Program-made: the position numbers and the translations under genes
Shown here: one piece after another, positions 43,805 to 54,489 of the stretch
Layout: every line of letters starts with the position of its first letter
Numbering within the stretch: position 1 is the first letter of the stretch
Notes under the pieces: generated by a model
Database searches by the model: none
Seen by the model: only the letters and a program-made list of their open reading frames with translations
Told to the model about the DNA's origin: nothing
DNA from: Eledone cirrhosa
Lineage: Eukaryota > Mollusca > Cephalopoda > Octopoda > Eledonidae
Reading direction: 5' to 3'
Length of the DNA: 64,000 bases
Assembly (NCBI GenBank): GCA_964016885.1
Contig: OZ024746.1
Coordinates: 99,997,433-100,061,432, forward strand

Positions 43805-45238
43805 ATGGCCAAGAAAACCCACACAGATAGATGGAACGGGTGGACCAGAGCCATACAGACACCCGAAAACCACGATGAACTGAAGAAAATGATTGCACAT
43901 GCGGTAGGGGCCAGCATAAAATTAACCCTTAAGGAACATATGTTCAAATTTAATGGAAAAACATATGCCCAAGAGGAAGGAGCAGCCATTGGTGTTAGCA
44001 TTGCAGGCGACATAGCTAACTTATTCATGGTATGGTGGGACAGTAGACTTAAACTTAAACTTAAAGAACAATTAGAAGACAGCTTAACCCTGATAATGTA
44101 CTCCCGCTACGTAGATGATATAAACATCGTAGTTAAGACACCCCCACTAGAGAACAGTCGGGAACTAGAGAAAAACACAATGGAAAGCATCCAGCAAATA
44201 GCAAACTCCATCCACCAGAGCATTAGAGTTACTATAGACTACCCAAGTAGACACCCCAACCATCGATTACCTGTACTAGACACAGAGCTCTGGTTAGATA
44301 CCATTAACAACCAAAAACAAATCCTCCATTCCCATTATGCCAAACCCATGACTTCCAAACATCTGATCCACCGAAACTCGGCCATTTCGGACCATACCAA
44401 AATCAACATACTGATTGCGGATTTGGTACGGGTGATGAGAAATGTGTCCCGCATGTGCAACCCCGAAGAACTAGAGAGACACATACAACACTTCATCCAC
44501 CGTATGCAGTTTTCTGGCTACAATCAGAGAGATAGAATCAGAGTGTATAGAGGAGCCAGAACCAAATGGGAAAAAATGGTAAATAATGACATAAATGGGA
44601 CCTGCCCCTTGTATAGGAGCAAATTTTGGAATAGAATAGAAAGAACTAGTAACAAGGCCAATAGAATAAACTCATGGTATGATAGCAATAAATACCAGAG
44701 TGTAATGTTCATCAATACAACCCCTAGAGGCGAACTAGCCTACAAATTTAGAAGGGCCCTAAATAAACATAAACTCAATATTAAGATAGTAGAAAGACCA
44801 GGTACCTCCGTAAAAACACTTATTAGCAAGACATACCTGTTCCAAAGACCCTCATGTATAGATAAGAAATGTATATCCTGTAAAATAAGCCCCCATATTA
44901 ACTATAAAACTAGAAATGTAGTGTATAGCATAAGATGTTCTGAAGGACAATGTAGAAACAAAAATATAGTGTACATAGGTGAGACAGCTCGTAGTATAGG
45001 GGAACGGATAAATGAACACTGGCGAGACCTTCAAGATAATAAAGAATCATCTGTACTCTACCAACATGCTAAGATAGAACACAAGGGTAAATTAGAGAAC
45101 ATAGAAATAAAAATAGAATCCACACACAGAAAAGATGCAATGTTTAGGCAAATTACAGAGGCAGTAAGCATAAAAGAATTACAACCAAAATTAAATAGAA
45201 AATATGAGTGGAACAGCAACATCACAACTTACAATTAA
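43805..45238 (+). CDS. Penelope-like RT C-terminal part plus GIY-YIG, open frame
   Basis: Uninterrupted for 477 codons from MAKKTHTDRWNGWTRA. Contains AQEEGAAIGVSIAGDI, SRYVDDINIVV (catalytic DD at about 44114-44119), then a long connector (RHPNHRLPVLDTELWLDTIN, a Penelope RT feature), a CxxC pair (CIDKKCISCK), VVYSIRCSEGQC and IVYIGETARSIGERINEHW (GIY-YIG nuclease with catalytic Arg), and ends PKLNRKYEWN. Lacks the N-terminal RT motifs, so it cannot act alone. An upstream ATG at 43778 would add codons antisense to the long copy and is unlikely to be natural. Confidence 0.85.
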   Translation: MAKKTHTDRWNGWTRAIQTPENHDELKKMIAHAVGASIKLTLKEHMFKFNGKTYAQEEGAAIGVSIAGDIANLFMVWWDSRLKLKLKEQLEDSLTLIMYSRYVDDINIVVKTPPLENSRELEKNTMESIQQIANSIHQSIRVTIDYPSRHPNHRLPVLDTELWLDTINNQKQILHSHYAKPMTSKHLIHRNSAISDHTKINILIADLVRVMRNVSRMCNPEELERHIQHFIHRMQFSGYNQRDRIRVYRGARTKWEKMVNNDINGTCPLYRSKFWNRIERTSNKANRINSWYDSNKYQSVMFINTTPRGELAYKFRRALNKHKLNIKIVERPGTSVKTLISKTYLFQRPSCIDKKCISCKISPHINYKTRNVVYSIRCSEGQCRNKNIVYIGETARSIGERINEHWRDLQDNKESSVLYQHAKIEHKGKLENIEIKIESTHRKDAMFRQITEAVSIKELQPKLNRKYEWNSNITTYN

Positions 45239-45447
45239 GGACAAAATGAAAACACACACACACATAGAACAAACAACCAACCAACAACATGTAAATAAAT
45301 AAACAAATAGATAAATGAACACAAACACACACAGACACCCGGATGTGGCGCATGCGCAAACTGAGCACACAACACACACACAGAAACAAAATGGCGTAGG
45401 ACAGAAGAAAGGAAAGGCACAGAAACAAAGAAAGGAATCCCCAGTCA

Positions 45448-45476
45448 CTGAAGATGTCACAGAATGTGTGACGAAA
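45448..45476 (+). ncRNA. Hammerhead-like motif, partner copy
   Basis: ctgaaga (45448-45454), tgtcacagaatgtgtgac with a 6-bp stem, then gaaa (45473-45476). Compared with the other arm the loop and stem edge differ (gg to tg, gag to gaa) but the central stem is kept. Confidence 0.45.
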
Positions 45477-45707
45477 GGACTATGACTATATATAAACAAC
45501 TATCTGGTTGTGGAACCAACCAACCAACCAGAAATTTATAAGTTTGTAGATTTGTAAATTTATAAATTTATAAATATATAATAAATTGAAGTGAAAGCAA
45601 CTGGTGCGTGTGTTTCTTATTGGCAACATGACCCTCCCAAAGTATAACAATATCGGTTTCAACACACGATTTCAGATAAAGAATCTTGCTAAACAAATTC
45701 AGAAACG

Positions 45708-45709
<2 letters not shown>

Positions 45710-45794
<85 letters not shown>

Positions 45795-45834
45795 TATATA
45801 CATATATATATATATACTTATATATATATATATA

Positions 45835-45906
<72 letters not shown>
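45710..45906. repeat. (TA)n microsatellite
   Basis: About 195 bp of ta with tacata and tactta steps, 55 bp after the end of the Penelope-like element. Confidence 0.95.
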
Positions 45907-45909
<3 letters not shown>

Positions 45910-46504
45910 TCGCTGAATTTAGATTTGTATTAATCTCCCGTGTCTTACAATTAACCTGTTAATAATGTTATTGACAGGTTAATTGCATAAGTTTATACTA
46001 AAAACTACACGGTTGAGTGCTTATTCAATTTGTGCTATTTCTACAATTTTTTGCACATACTGAATTCATTTGCCAAAATCTGGGGTTTTTCCCCTTGTGA
46101 ATTCCACATGTGCTTTTACGCGTGTCATTCACAAATTTGGTACAGAGCAAAATACCTGTTGATAACGTGATATTCCTTGTTCGATCATTATACCTAAAGC
46201 TTATAATTTTAAGCCGACAATATTTTGATTTAGGGTCATAGAAACCCTGCATTTGGATTTTAACATTAATTCCAAAGGGTCCAGGCCTTTATCATTTATT
46301 TTGTTTTGACCTGTTTAGCTTGATTTGCTCTTTGGCTTAGGTGGTTGATGCTTTCTTGACCACTTTTTCAGTTTTGTATGGCGTTTTAACATATTGTTTA
46401 GCTCTGGTTCTTTAACTATGGAACGATTGCCAGCATAACTCTGATATTGCGTTTCGTTTCGCCTTTTCTACCCGCCGAAATGCGATTCTTGCTGAATTTA
46501 TATT

Positions 46505-46549
<45 letters not shown>
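45907..46549. other. Unrecognised 580-bp stretch between similar edges
   Basis: tctcgctgaatttagatttg at 45908 and ttcttgctgaatttatattt at 46486 resemble each other in direct orientation, like short terminal repeats or target-site-related duplications. No coding motif found inside. Confidence 0.4.
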
Positions 46550-46551
<2 letters not shown>

Positions 46552-46681
46552 TAAGTATTTCCGTGGAAAAGGTGCAGGAAAGAAGAGTGCTCTATGAATA
46601 GTACAGAGCTATTTGATTATGTAATAAACAACACAATATATTCCATGGAATAATTATATTGTGTTGTTTATTACATAATTA

Positions 46682-46739
<58 letters not shown>

Positions 46740-46740
46740 A
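46550..46740. mobile_element. Hairpin repeat with (TA)n
   Basis: aagtatttccgtggaaaagg, as at 29085, followed by a hairpin: attatgtaataaacaacaca (46618) pairs with tgtgttgtttattacataat (46660), then (ta)n. Confidence 0.6.
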
Positions 46741-47040
46741 TTGAATATATAAATAATGAGCCCCTATTTTGAATATATATATATACAAGGATCGGAATTA
46801 GAGTATTCCACAGTTCACAGTAATAATAATATTAGCTCAAAGAAGAACAGAGAATTTTCAACTGAGCTCAAATACAAATATATGACACAGAGAGAAGTGT
46901 GTTACACAGTGAGATGTGTGTTACACAGTGAGATGTGTGTAAAGAATTATTACATGTGAGTTTAACCGTTACTGTATGGAAAACAACACCTACAGGTTAG
47001 CAATTAAATAGAAAGAACACTAGGTCAGAATCAAACTCAC

Positions 47041-47106
<66 letters not shown>
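46741..47106. other. AT-rich stretch, nothing recognised
   Basis: Contains (ta)n(gt)n at 47043-47105 and a short duplicated phrase gtgttacacagtgagatgt. No gene supported. Confidence 0.5.
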
Positions 47107-47343
47107 CATGTAAGAAACGGAGAATCAGTGGTGCGACGAATTAAAATTTATTAGACATATTACAATTGTTTCTCTGGCGACCAGCTCGAGGCACGATCGA
47201 TGCAATGATCGAACTTGACTCTGAAATCGCAAGATCCTCAGATACGCATCGATCGTACCTCGAGCTGGTCGCCAGAGAAACAATTGTAATATGTCTAATA
47301 AATTTTAATTCGTCGCACCACTGATTCTCCATTTCTTATGTGA
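47107..47343. mobile_element. 237-bp palindromic foldback element
   Basis: Left arm catgtaagaaacggagaatc / aattgtttctctggcgacca; right arm tggtcgccagagaaacaatt / gattctccatttcttatg. About 105-bp arms with few mismatches and a loop of about 35 bp carrying gaacttgactctgaaatcgc. Confidence 0.88.
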
Positions 47344-47394
47344 TATTATACTCTGCTCTGCAAGAACATCGAGTGCTCAAACGGCCTACCGCAC

Positions 47395-47866
47395 GGGTTA
47401 GATGGGTTTTTCCCATTAGAGGCAAATTGGTTTGAGTGATCGTGTCTCGCTCATATAGATCTGTTTCTGGATGGTTTTCTATGGCCGGATGCCCTTCCTA
47501 ACACCAACCACAATTTACAGTGTGGGATGGATGTTCTGTGATACCAACAAAACTTTACAGAGTAAGGGTGGTGTGGGTGAAAGTGGGATGGTGGTGTAGG
47601 GGTATGGAGGTGTATATTGGATTAAGAGGTGCCTGCTGAGTGTATGTTTAAGTCCATGTGCAAGGGAAGGTCTTCTGTATTACTGCATAGCACCAAAGCT
47701 CTCAATCCTGTGTCTTTGAGAGCTGCAAGTGTGCATGGTTAGCTTTTATCACCTCACCCCAGGACTCTCTGGGTCTTCCTATTCCATATCTTCCATCAAT
47801 TTTGATCCCCCTGCACTTTTTTATACAACTGTCATCCTTCAGACGCATCACATGACCATACCATCA
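47395..47866 (-). pseudogene. LINE family A copy D, 3' end only
   Basis: 3' part gccggatgcccttcctaaca (47484), then noncoding spacer and minus-strand codons at 47866-47640 matching DDSCIKKC and GRPRESWG-like positions of copies B and C, more diverged. Confidence 0.75.
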
Positions 47867-47879
47867 CGTAGGATATATT

Positions 47880-47893
47880 AAAAAACTTATTTT

Positions 47894-47940
<47 letters not shown>
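47880..47940. repeat. (TA)n microsatellite
   Basis: Pure ta tract at the SINE 5' end. Confidence 0.95.
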
Positions 47941-47944
<4 letters not shown>

Positions 47945-48246
47945 GCACATGGCTTAGTGGTTTCAGACCGGGTGATGTGTTGTTTCCTTGAGCAAGACAC
48001 TTTATTTCACATTGCTCCAGTTTACTCAGCTGTAGAAATGAGATGATAGGGACTGGGGTCCCTATCATTCCACTGCAAAGTGGTCGTGGAGGTGCCGCGG
48101 AAAAAAGCACCCAGCACTCACTGTAAATGAGGTTGGTGTTAGGAAGGGCATCCAGATGTAGAAATCAAGCCACAATCAGTTCCCGTCCCACCCTTGCAAG
48201 CAGGGAAAAGTGGACGTAAAATGATGATGATGATGATGATGATGAT
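47941..48246 (+). mobile_element. Family III tRNA-SINE with promoter deletion
   Basis: aggcacatggcttagtggtt (A box) is fused to cagaccgggtgatgtg, so about 30 bp including the B box are missing. The rest is standard: ccttgagcaagacacttta, gttaggaagggcatccagat, cccttgcaagcagggaaaag, (gat)n. Confidence 0.82.
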
Positions 48247-48254
48247 ATATTGTT

Positions 48255-48379
48255 GAGTATAGAAATGGTTTCTGGAGGACTAGAACTGTTTAATTCAAAA
48301 GAACTCATCAGGAAAGCCCTTTCCTGGTGTTTTCTTTTGAATGAAACAGTTCTAGTCCTGTAGAAGCCATTTCTGTATT
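48255..48379. mobile_element. 125-bp foldback element
   Basis: gtatagaaatggtttctgga, ggactagaactgtttaattc pair with gaatgaaacagttctagtcc, tagaagccatttctgtat; loop around 48310-48322. Confidence 0.8.
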
Positions 48380-48452
48380 AAACATGATTTTACACTCTAC
48401 TATTGAGTACTTTACTAACTGTGGTTACACCCGATTGAACCTGCGACTCATG

Positions 48453-48486
<34 letters not shown>

Positions 48487-48490
48487 TATA

Positions 48491-48942
48491 CAGTGTATCC
48501 CCAGCATTTGTGGTCCCAGTTATTCGTGGAATTTTCCTTAGAGCCTAACTAACAGTTGTTCATGGAAACCACAACATATTCGCGGAATCGTAAATATCTT
48601 CCATGATTTCTTAAAGGCGTTTTTTGTGGTAATATATGTTTTTAATGCTAAATTATCAATAAAAATATACTGTATTTGCTGGCCTATTGCCCCCCCCCCC
48701 CTTTCACATAAGATGCTCTCTCTCTTGTTTTATTATATTTTACATTATGTTGAGTCGTCAAGTATGAAATGTGTAGAAATTTGTTTTTTTTTGCTACAAA
48801 TTTCTACAAATCTCATACTTGACGACCCAATATTTTGACGTTTATAGTCATTTTTATGGACCACATCCAATCTTCCATGTTTTTCAGTCTTCGCGCTGCT
48901 CCAGGAACGTAACCCCCGTGAATACCGGGGGACAACTGTATA
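48491..48942. mobile_element. Non-autonomous pogo/Tigger-like element
   Basis: Left end cagtgtatccccagcatttg, right end cgtgaataccgggggacaac tg, imperfect TIRs flanked by ta. The right terminus resembles Tigger-type termini (CAGTTGTCCCC reading inward). No transposase. A hairpin MITE (48749-48831) is nested within. Confidence 0.65.
48749..48831. mobile_element. Mariner-like hairpin, nested copy
   Basis: gttgagtcgtcaagtatgaa pairs with catacttgacgacccaat. Same family as 27207-27283; inserted in the Tigger-like element. Confidence 0.65.
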
Positions 48943-49061
48943 TATACATATGATTCGCTGATATATTTTTTAATGCATCTAAATAGTAGAATTTGCTTAT
49001 CAATATTATATGTCGACTTCAGTTCTTTTGTGATGCATGATTGTTGTTGATTAAACCTAGA

Positions 49062-49375
49062 GTTTTCTTCTTCTTCTTCTTCTTCTTCTTCTTCCTGAGA
49101 AAGTCATGGTGGCAGAGTCCAAAAACACTCCTTCCAAACATCTTGCTCAGGGTCTACCAATGGGTCTCTTGCTGGTTTTGCCAGCAAAATCGTTTCAGTG
49201 ATTCTTTTTCTGAGTTATTCTAACCACATGCCCATAGTATTAGAGCTATGATCTCTCAATTTAGAGAAGTAGCAGCTCTACCTGGAGTAACTCTTTCTTT
49301 TCCGAGCTATGCACTCTACTGAGTAACGTTACTCCAAAGACCCTTCGGAGGAACCTGATTTCTTTTTCTGCCTTT
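49062..49375 (-). pseudogene. LINE (family C) 3' end, third copy
   Basis: (ttc)n at 49062 is the GAA tail; the minus strand then carries degraded GRP and WLEN-type codons, RMSQK-like and the segment gagctatgatctctcaattt that matches 14735-14760 of the second copy reverse complemented. Confidence 0.65.
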
Positions 49376-49434
49376 GTAATATTTTTTCACAAACAACCCA
49401 ATCATTCAGTATTCTTTATATGGTTAGATACAAG

Positions 49435-50250
49435 TGGTGAATTGGCAGAGCCTGTTAGAACGTCACATTGAATGGCAGAGCCTGTTAGAACGTCAGATAG
49501 AATAGCAGAGCCTGTTAGAACGTCAGATAGAATGGCAGAGCCTGTTAGAACGTCAGATTGAATGGCAGAGCCTGTTAGAACGTCACATTGAATGGCAGAG
49601 CCTGTTAGAACGTCACATTGAATGGCAGAGCCTGTTAGAACGTCAGATAGAATGGCAGAGCCTGTTAGAACGTCAGATTGAATGGCAGAGCCTGTTAGAA
49701 CGTCACATTGAATGGCAGAGCCTGTTAGAACGTCAGATTGAATGGCAGAGCCTGTTAGAAAGTCAGATAGAATGGCAGAGCCTGTTAGAACGTCAGATTG
49801 AATGGCAGAGCCTGTTAGAACGTCAGATAGAATGGCAGAGCCTGTTAGAACGTCACATTGAATGGCAGAGCCTGTTAGAACGTCACATTGAATGGCAGAG
49901 CCTGTTAGAACGTCAGATAGAATGGCAGAGCCTGTTAGAACGTCACATTGAATGGCAGAGCCTGTTAGAACGTCAGATTGAATGGCAGAGCCTGTTAGAA
50001 CGTCAGATAGAATGGCAGAGCCTGTTAGAACGTCAGATTGAATGGCAGAGCCTGTTAGAACGTCAGATAGAATGGCAGAACCTGTTAGAACGTCACATTG
50101 AATGGCAGAGCCTGTTAGAACGTCACATTGAATGGCAGAGCCTGTTAGAACGTCAGATAGAATGGCAGAGCCTGTTAGAACGTCAGATAGAATGGCAGAG
50201 CCTGTTAGAACGTCAGATAGAATGGCAGAGCCTGTTAGAACGTCAGATTG
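49435..50250 (+). repeat. 30-bp SINE-head satellite
   Basis: About 27 copies of aatggcagagcctgttagaa / cgtcagattg with three variants at the end (cagattg, cagatag, cacattg) in a patchy order. It starts with ggtgaattggcagagcctg, the normal SINE start, and runs into a family II SINE body. The 30-bp unit covers the A-box-like part only. The 297-codon minus frame is a by-product. Confidence 0.92.
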
Positions 50251-50395
50251 AATGCTTTGTGGTATTTGTTCCGGTCTTCGGCTCTCTGAGTTCAAATCCG
50301 CTGTGGTCCACTTTGCTTTTCATCCTTTCAAGATAGATAAAAAAAGTACCAGTCAAATACTGGGGTAGATTCTTCCTCTAATATCTTTTTCACGC
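50251..50395 (+). mobile_element. Family II SINE body joined to the 30-bp satellite
   Basis: aatgctttgtggtatttgtt, B-box-like gagttcaaatccgctgtgg, catcctttcaagatagataa, caaatactggggtagattc, ttcctct. The body is single copy. Confidence 0.78.
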
Positions 50396-50574
50396 TTCCT
50401 TTCTCTCACTCGCTATCATTTTCTTGAAGAATATATACACATATATATGTGTATGTGTGAATGAATATACTCTTTTACTCTTTTACCTGTTTCAGCCATG
50501 CTGGGATATTTCATATAGAAATATTTCTTTTATATGACAAGAACTCTTTCATATATATATATACATACATATAT

Positions 50575-50840
50575 ATGAAGGTCAACTTTGTCTTTCATCC
50601 ATTCAAGGTCGATAAAAAAAAGTACCAGTCTAGTATAGAGGTAGATTCTACCTCTATATCTCTTTCTTACTTCCACTCTCTCTCTCTCTCTCTTTATCAT
50701 TCTCTGGAAAAGTTCTGTTGTATTCAGATTTGGAGAGGAGATGGGTTCTGTTAGGTATTTAAACATGCCCTGGAAACGCTGTATATTAATATGCCGGCCC
50801 TACAACTTCCTCGGGAGTTACAGGACAAATAGAAAAGAGA
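50575..50840 (+). mobile_element. Family II SINE, head missing
   Basis: aaggtcaactttgtctttca, accagtctagtatagaggta, a (tc)n stretch, then ggagaggagatgggttctgt and ggccctacaacttcctcggg. Confidence 0.7.
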
Positions 50841-50884
50841 GAGAGATAATGTTTGATATACTAAAAACCAGGCTAGTTTCATCA

Positions 50885-51075
50885 AAGAGTCGCTACAAGA
50901 AAAATCCCATTATAACGAATACCATTATAACAAATTTATCAGTACAACAACATTTTTTTTCCAATCCCCGAGGTGGTAACAAACAAATGCTTGATTTGTT
51001 TCGGTCGATCTCATTATAAAGAATTTTTCATTACAACAAATTTTTTTATGCCCCCTCACCGAATTTCACTGTAGT
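50885..51075. mobile_element. Possible pogo-like MITE
   Basis: aatcccattataacgaatac near the left and accgaatttcactgta at the right, with repeated attataa..aa phrases, resemble termini of pogo/jerky-type elements. Confidence 0.4.
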
Positions 51076-51574
51076 AGAGGCATTTGTATGAACAATACGG
51101 ATGGACTGAGATCGAAATGAAGATAAAACAGTTTGTAGCTATTTTTATCTTTTATTATTATTAATGAGAATTGATTTTGTCAAAGCATCATAATACAAAT
51201 GATTAATCTAACTTGCAGAAATGGCGTTAGAATTATGACAAGTCATTTGTATTTTGTGTAATTGTGTTGTTCTTTTATAATATGCTGTGCAGTAATTTTA
51301 AGAAAAGAAGATGGAAAATCATCCATTCAATTTACGAGGACAATTGTAGGTTAATATGATGTTTTGGAAGGTAGAACCACAATATAAATAAATTATAACT
51401 GTTGTTCATCTAGAAAGTAAGAGAGAGGGGGTGGGAAAGAGAGAGAGAGAGGGGGAGGGAGGGAGAGAGGGAGGGAGAGAGAGAGGGAGAGAGTGGGTGG
51501 AAGGTTTCAAATGAAGATCAGTAGAAATGATAGAGGACTTAATGCAGTATATATATATATATATATATATTAAG
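51076..51574. other. Intron with GA-rich tract
   Basis: Purine tract at 51418-51500 and (ta)n at 51548-51572; the rest is unrecognised. Confidence 0.5.
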
Positions 51575-51743
51575 AATAACATGGCGAAGTTTCACACAAA
51601 TGTTTTTATTGATCAAAACCAGTTACAGATGTTTCATAGATGATTGGCTGAAGGTTCATATTTGTGTTATAGTCCTGACTCCAGCATCAATTTGCTAATC
51701 AGACTTCTTAATTTAACAAAAAAAAACGAAATTTCATCTATAT

Positions 51744-51745
<2 letters not shown>
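51575..51745. mobile_element. Unclassified dispersed repeat, copy 2
   Basis: Similar to 13345-13490, with outer phrases (gcgaagtttcac and cgaaatttc) weakly inverted. Bounded by (TA)n tracts. Confidence 0.4.
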
Positions 51746-51814
<69 letters not shown>

Positions 51815-52009
51815 AGGTGAGTAATATTGTAGAACAATAAAACTATGCATATATCAGATAAGTAGCACTCAACAATTGGTAGAACTGGAGTATATATGAT
51901 AAAGAAGAAATTAAAAGATGGTTAAAAGTAGACTTACCACTTTCCTGTAAACAAGTGCTATTATGCCTCATATCATGTTACCTTATTTTATTTGATAGAG
52001 AACACACCA
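51746..52009. other. Microsatellite and unrecognised intron
   Basis: (ta)n(tg)n at 51750-51812, then AT-rich sequence up to the satellite. Confidence 0.6.
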
Positions 52010-52855
52010 CCACACTCTACCGATACTGCCAATCCACCACCCTAGCATGGTGTCCGACCCTCTACCGATACTACCAATCCACCACCCTAGCATGGTGTCC
52101 GACCCTCTACCGATACTGCCAATCCACCACCCTAGCATGGTGTCCGACCCTCTACCGATACTGCCAATCCACCACCCCAGTATGGTGTCCGACCCTCTAC
52201 CTATACTGCCAATCCACCACCCTAGCATGGTGTCCGACCCTCTACCGATACTGCCAAGCCACCACCCCAGTATGGTGTCCGACCCTCTACCGATACTGCC
52301 AATCCACCACCCTAGCATGGTGTCCGACCCTCTACCGATACTGCCAATCCACCACCCTAGCATGGTATCCGACCCTCTACCGATACTACCAATCCACCAC
52401 CCTAGCATGGTGTCCCACCCTCTACCGATACTACCAATCCACCACCCTAGCATGGTGTCCGACCCTCTACCGATACTGCCAATCCACCACCCCAGTATGG
52501 TGTCCGACCCTCTACCAATACTACCAATCCACCACCCTAGCATGGTGTCCGACCCTCTACCAATACTACCAATCCACCACCCTAGCATGGTGTCCGACCC
52601 TCTACCAATACTACCAATCCACCACCCTAGCATGGTGTCCTACCCTCTACCGACACTACCAATCCACCACCCTAGCATGGTGTCCCACCCTCTACCGATA
52701 CTACCAATCCACCACCCTAGCATGGTATCCGACCCTCTACCGACACTACCAATCCACCACCCTAGCATGGTGTCCCACCCTCTACCGATACTACCAATCC
52801 ACCACCCTAGCATGGTATCCGACCCTCTACCGACACTACCAATCCACCACCCTTT
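52010..52855 (-). repeat. Third 45-bp SINE-head satellite
   Basis: About 19 copies of the same 45-bp head segment (accctctaccgatactgcc, aatccaccaccctagcatgg, tgtccg), same register and orientation as 9376-9950. No SINE body is attached on its left, unlike the other arrays. Sub-blocks alternate gatactgcc, gatactacc and gacactacc. Confidence 0.92.
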
Positions 52856-52884
52856 AGTCGTGAAAATAATGAACTGCGAAATGT

Positions 52885-52975
52885 GGATTGGCAGTATCGG
52901 TCGAGGGTCGGACACCATGCTTTGCAACAAAGAGTTATGGCCCTTTATGGTCTGAGTTCAAATCCCGCCAAGGTT
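52885..52975 (+). mobile_element. Inverted single SINE head and B-box region
   Basis: gtggattggcagtatcggtc, gggtcggacaccatgctttg, then gtctgagttcaaatcccgcc, cut by (ta)n at 52977. It faces the minus-strand array 30 bp away. Confidence 0.75.
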
Positions 52976-53239
52976 ATATATATACATGTCTACGCTAAAA
53001 AGATGATTATATTGGTTAGAACAAGAACAACTAAGTGAGAAGAGACATGCATCAGATGGAGAAATTAGAACTCAGGAGAATCCCACAAAGCGAGGATCCT
53101 GAAATTTGCAGGAACAGCAAATTCAATATATCCCATCTTAATAAATACACAAGGAATGGTCGAAAGCACTGACTAGAAATGGAGAAATATTATATAAAGA
53201 AATTCAGTCGGACTCTCTTTGTAGTCGAGACAGACTGTA
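52976..53239. other. Intron, nothing recognised
   Basis: No supported element. Confidence 0.5.
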
Positions 53240-53350
53240 CCCCTATAGGTTCTCAAAGTGGGCGCTACTGCCCCCCAGGGGTGTTGGGAAGGTCCAGGAA
53301 GGCGCTGGGGCTTAAAGTAGTGGGGACATAGAGATGATATTAAAATCAAA
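53240..53350. mobile_element. hAT-like terminal fragment
   Basis: taggttctcaaagtgggcgc and cccccaggggtgttgggaag resemble the conserved end of hAT elements with TIR core ggttctcaaa. Only one end identified. Confidence 0.5.
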
Positions 53351-54244
53351 GGATACATATTATATATAAATATAGTAAAATATATAATATTTATTTATAC
53401 ATAGTATATATTATATTATTTATTATATATAAATTAACGTTTTTATATATTATATATTATTTACAATTTACGTGTAGACAGTCTCTCTGGAATAGGGTTG
53501 GGGGGTGCTGAGGGTATTTTTTGTTTTGCAGTTCATTTCGTCATTTATTAAGGAACTCCGTTTTGACTATGCTTTTGATAATTAAAAGTCTAAGTCTAGA
53601 GATTGTCCTAAGCCCGGAAGGTCGTTAGTCCAGTGCTTATGCCGATTTCCTTGGCGTTAAGCGACTGTGAATACAAGACACGACGCCATTCCCTCGTTTG
53701 GGAACTGGACTCTCTTTAAGTGCTCACAGCCTTCCGCCAACTGGGCACTGTGATCGGTGGTATATCCTCTTAGATGTTCTATAAAGGATTGTTGGAGTTG
53801 AAAAGGGACGATGTTCTTGGTGAGGGTCTGGGTCTCAACGATAGTCAGCTACCCTTTGCCAGAAACCCCTGACATGATAGAGGCTATCGGGGATCATTGC
53901 CAGTTCGAGATAAACACTACAGGCCTGAAGAGAAAATTCAGTGTGGAGGGGAAATGTGACATTCCAGCTAGTTTTTTTTTAAAGTGGATGAGAATGACGA
54001 GCATGTTGGGAGTGAAGGGGCCTACTTTCAGTATACACCTATAGAGGAGAACAACTGGGAGGGGACGTTTGTCATAGCGGTCACTGTGGCCTTGACGTTT
54101 TATGGCCTCCCTCTACAAATAACATCCGGAAGTTCCCTTCTTATAGAAGAATTTTCTTTTGTTTGAATGTTTTTACGTAGTTGTATTATCTCAATTTACA
54201 CGAAAAATAAAACACACTGTATCGTCAAGTGCCGACTTGTGCCG
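53351..54244. other. Unrecognised GC-richer stretch with small open frames
   Basis: 53625-54165 has higher GC than its surroundings and two overlapping plus-strand open frames of 60-77 codons (53811, 53984) without known motifs. Possibly a dead transposon; no function proposed. Confidence 0.35.
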
Positions 54245-54402
54245 TGCAGCTAACAAAGAGTTACGACCCTTGCCATTCTGAGTTAAAATCCCGCCGAGGT
54301 TAACTTTGCCTTTAATCCTTACGGGGTCGATAACATAAAGTACCAGTAATGTACTGAGTAATTGCTGGCCTTGTGCCAAAAGTAGAAACAGTTATTATTA
54401 TA
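54245..54402 (+). mobile_element. Family I SINE, 5' truncated
   Basis: gagttaaaatcccgccgagg, atccttacggggtcgataac, accagtaatgtactgag, ttgctggccttgtgccaaaa, ending gaaacagttatt. Confidence 0.8.
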
Positions 54403-54489
54403 AACAGTAGTCGGGTCAAGTAAATTGCTGTTAGTTAACGCACTGCTCTTTTAACTATATTTAGTGAAAGGAAAAAGACGAGTACTTAC

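Larger units (their letters stand above)
43804..45654 (+). mobile_element. Penelope-like element, inverted 5'-truncated copy
   Basis: Starts abruptly with atggccaagaaaacccacac, homologous to 42509 downwards on the minus strand, and ends cctcccaaagtataacaata. It faces the long copy head to head, giving inverted repeats of about 1.85 kb around a 1.29-kb single-copy centre. Arms are highly similar, with scattered substitutions. Confidence 0.88.

Noticed and set aside
49402..50295. 297-codon repeat protein
   Set aside because: 30-bp satellite artefact over a SINE head.
53811..54166. Two small plus-strand open frames as a gene
   Set aside because: Short, overlapping, without recognised domains or splice evidence; kept only as an unrecognised stretch.
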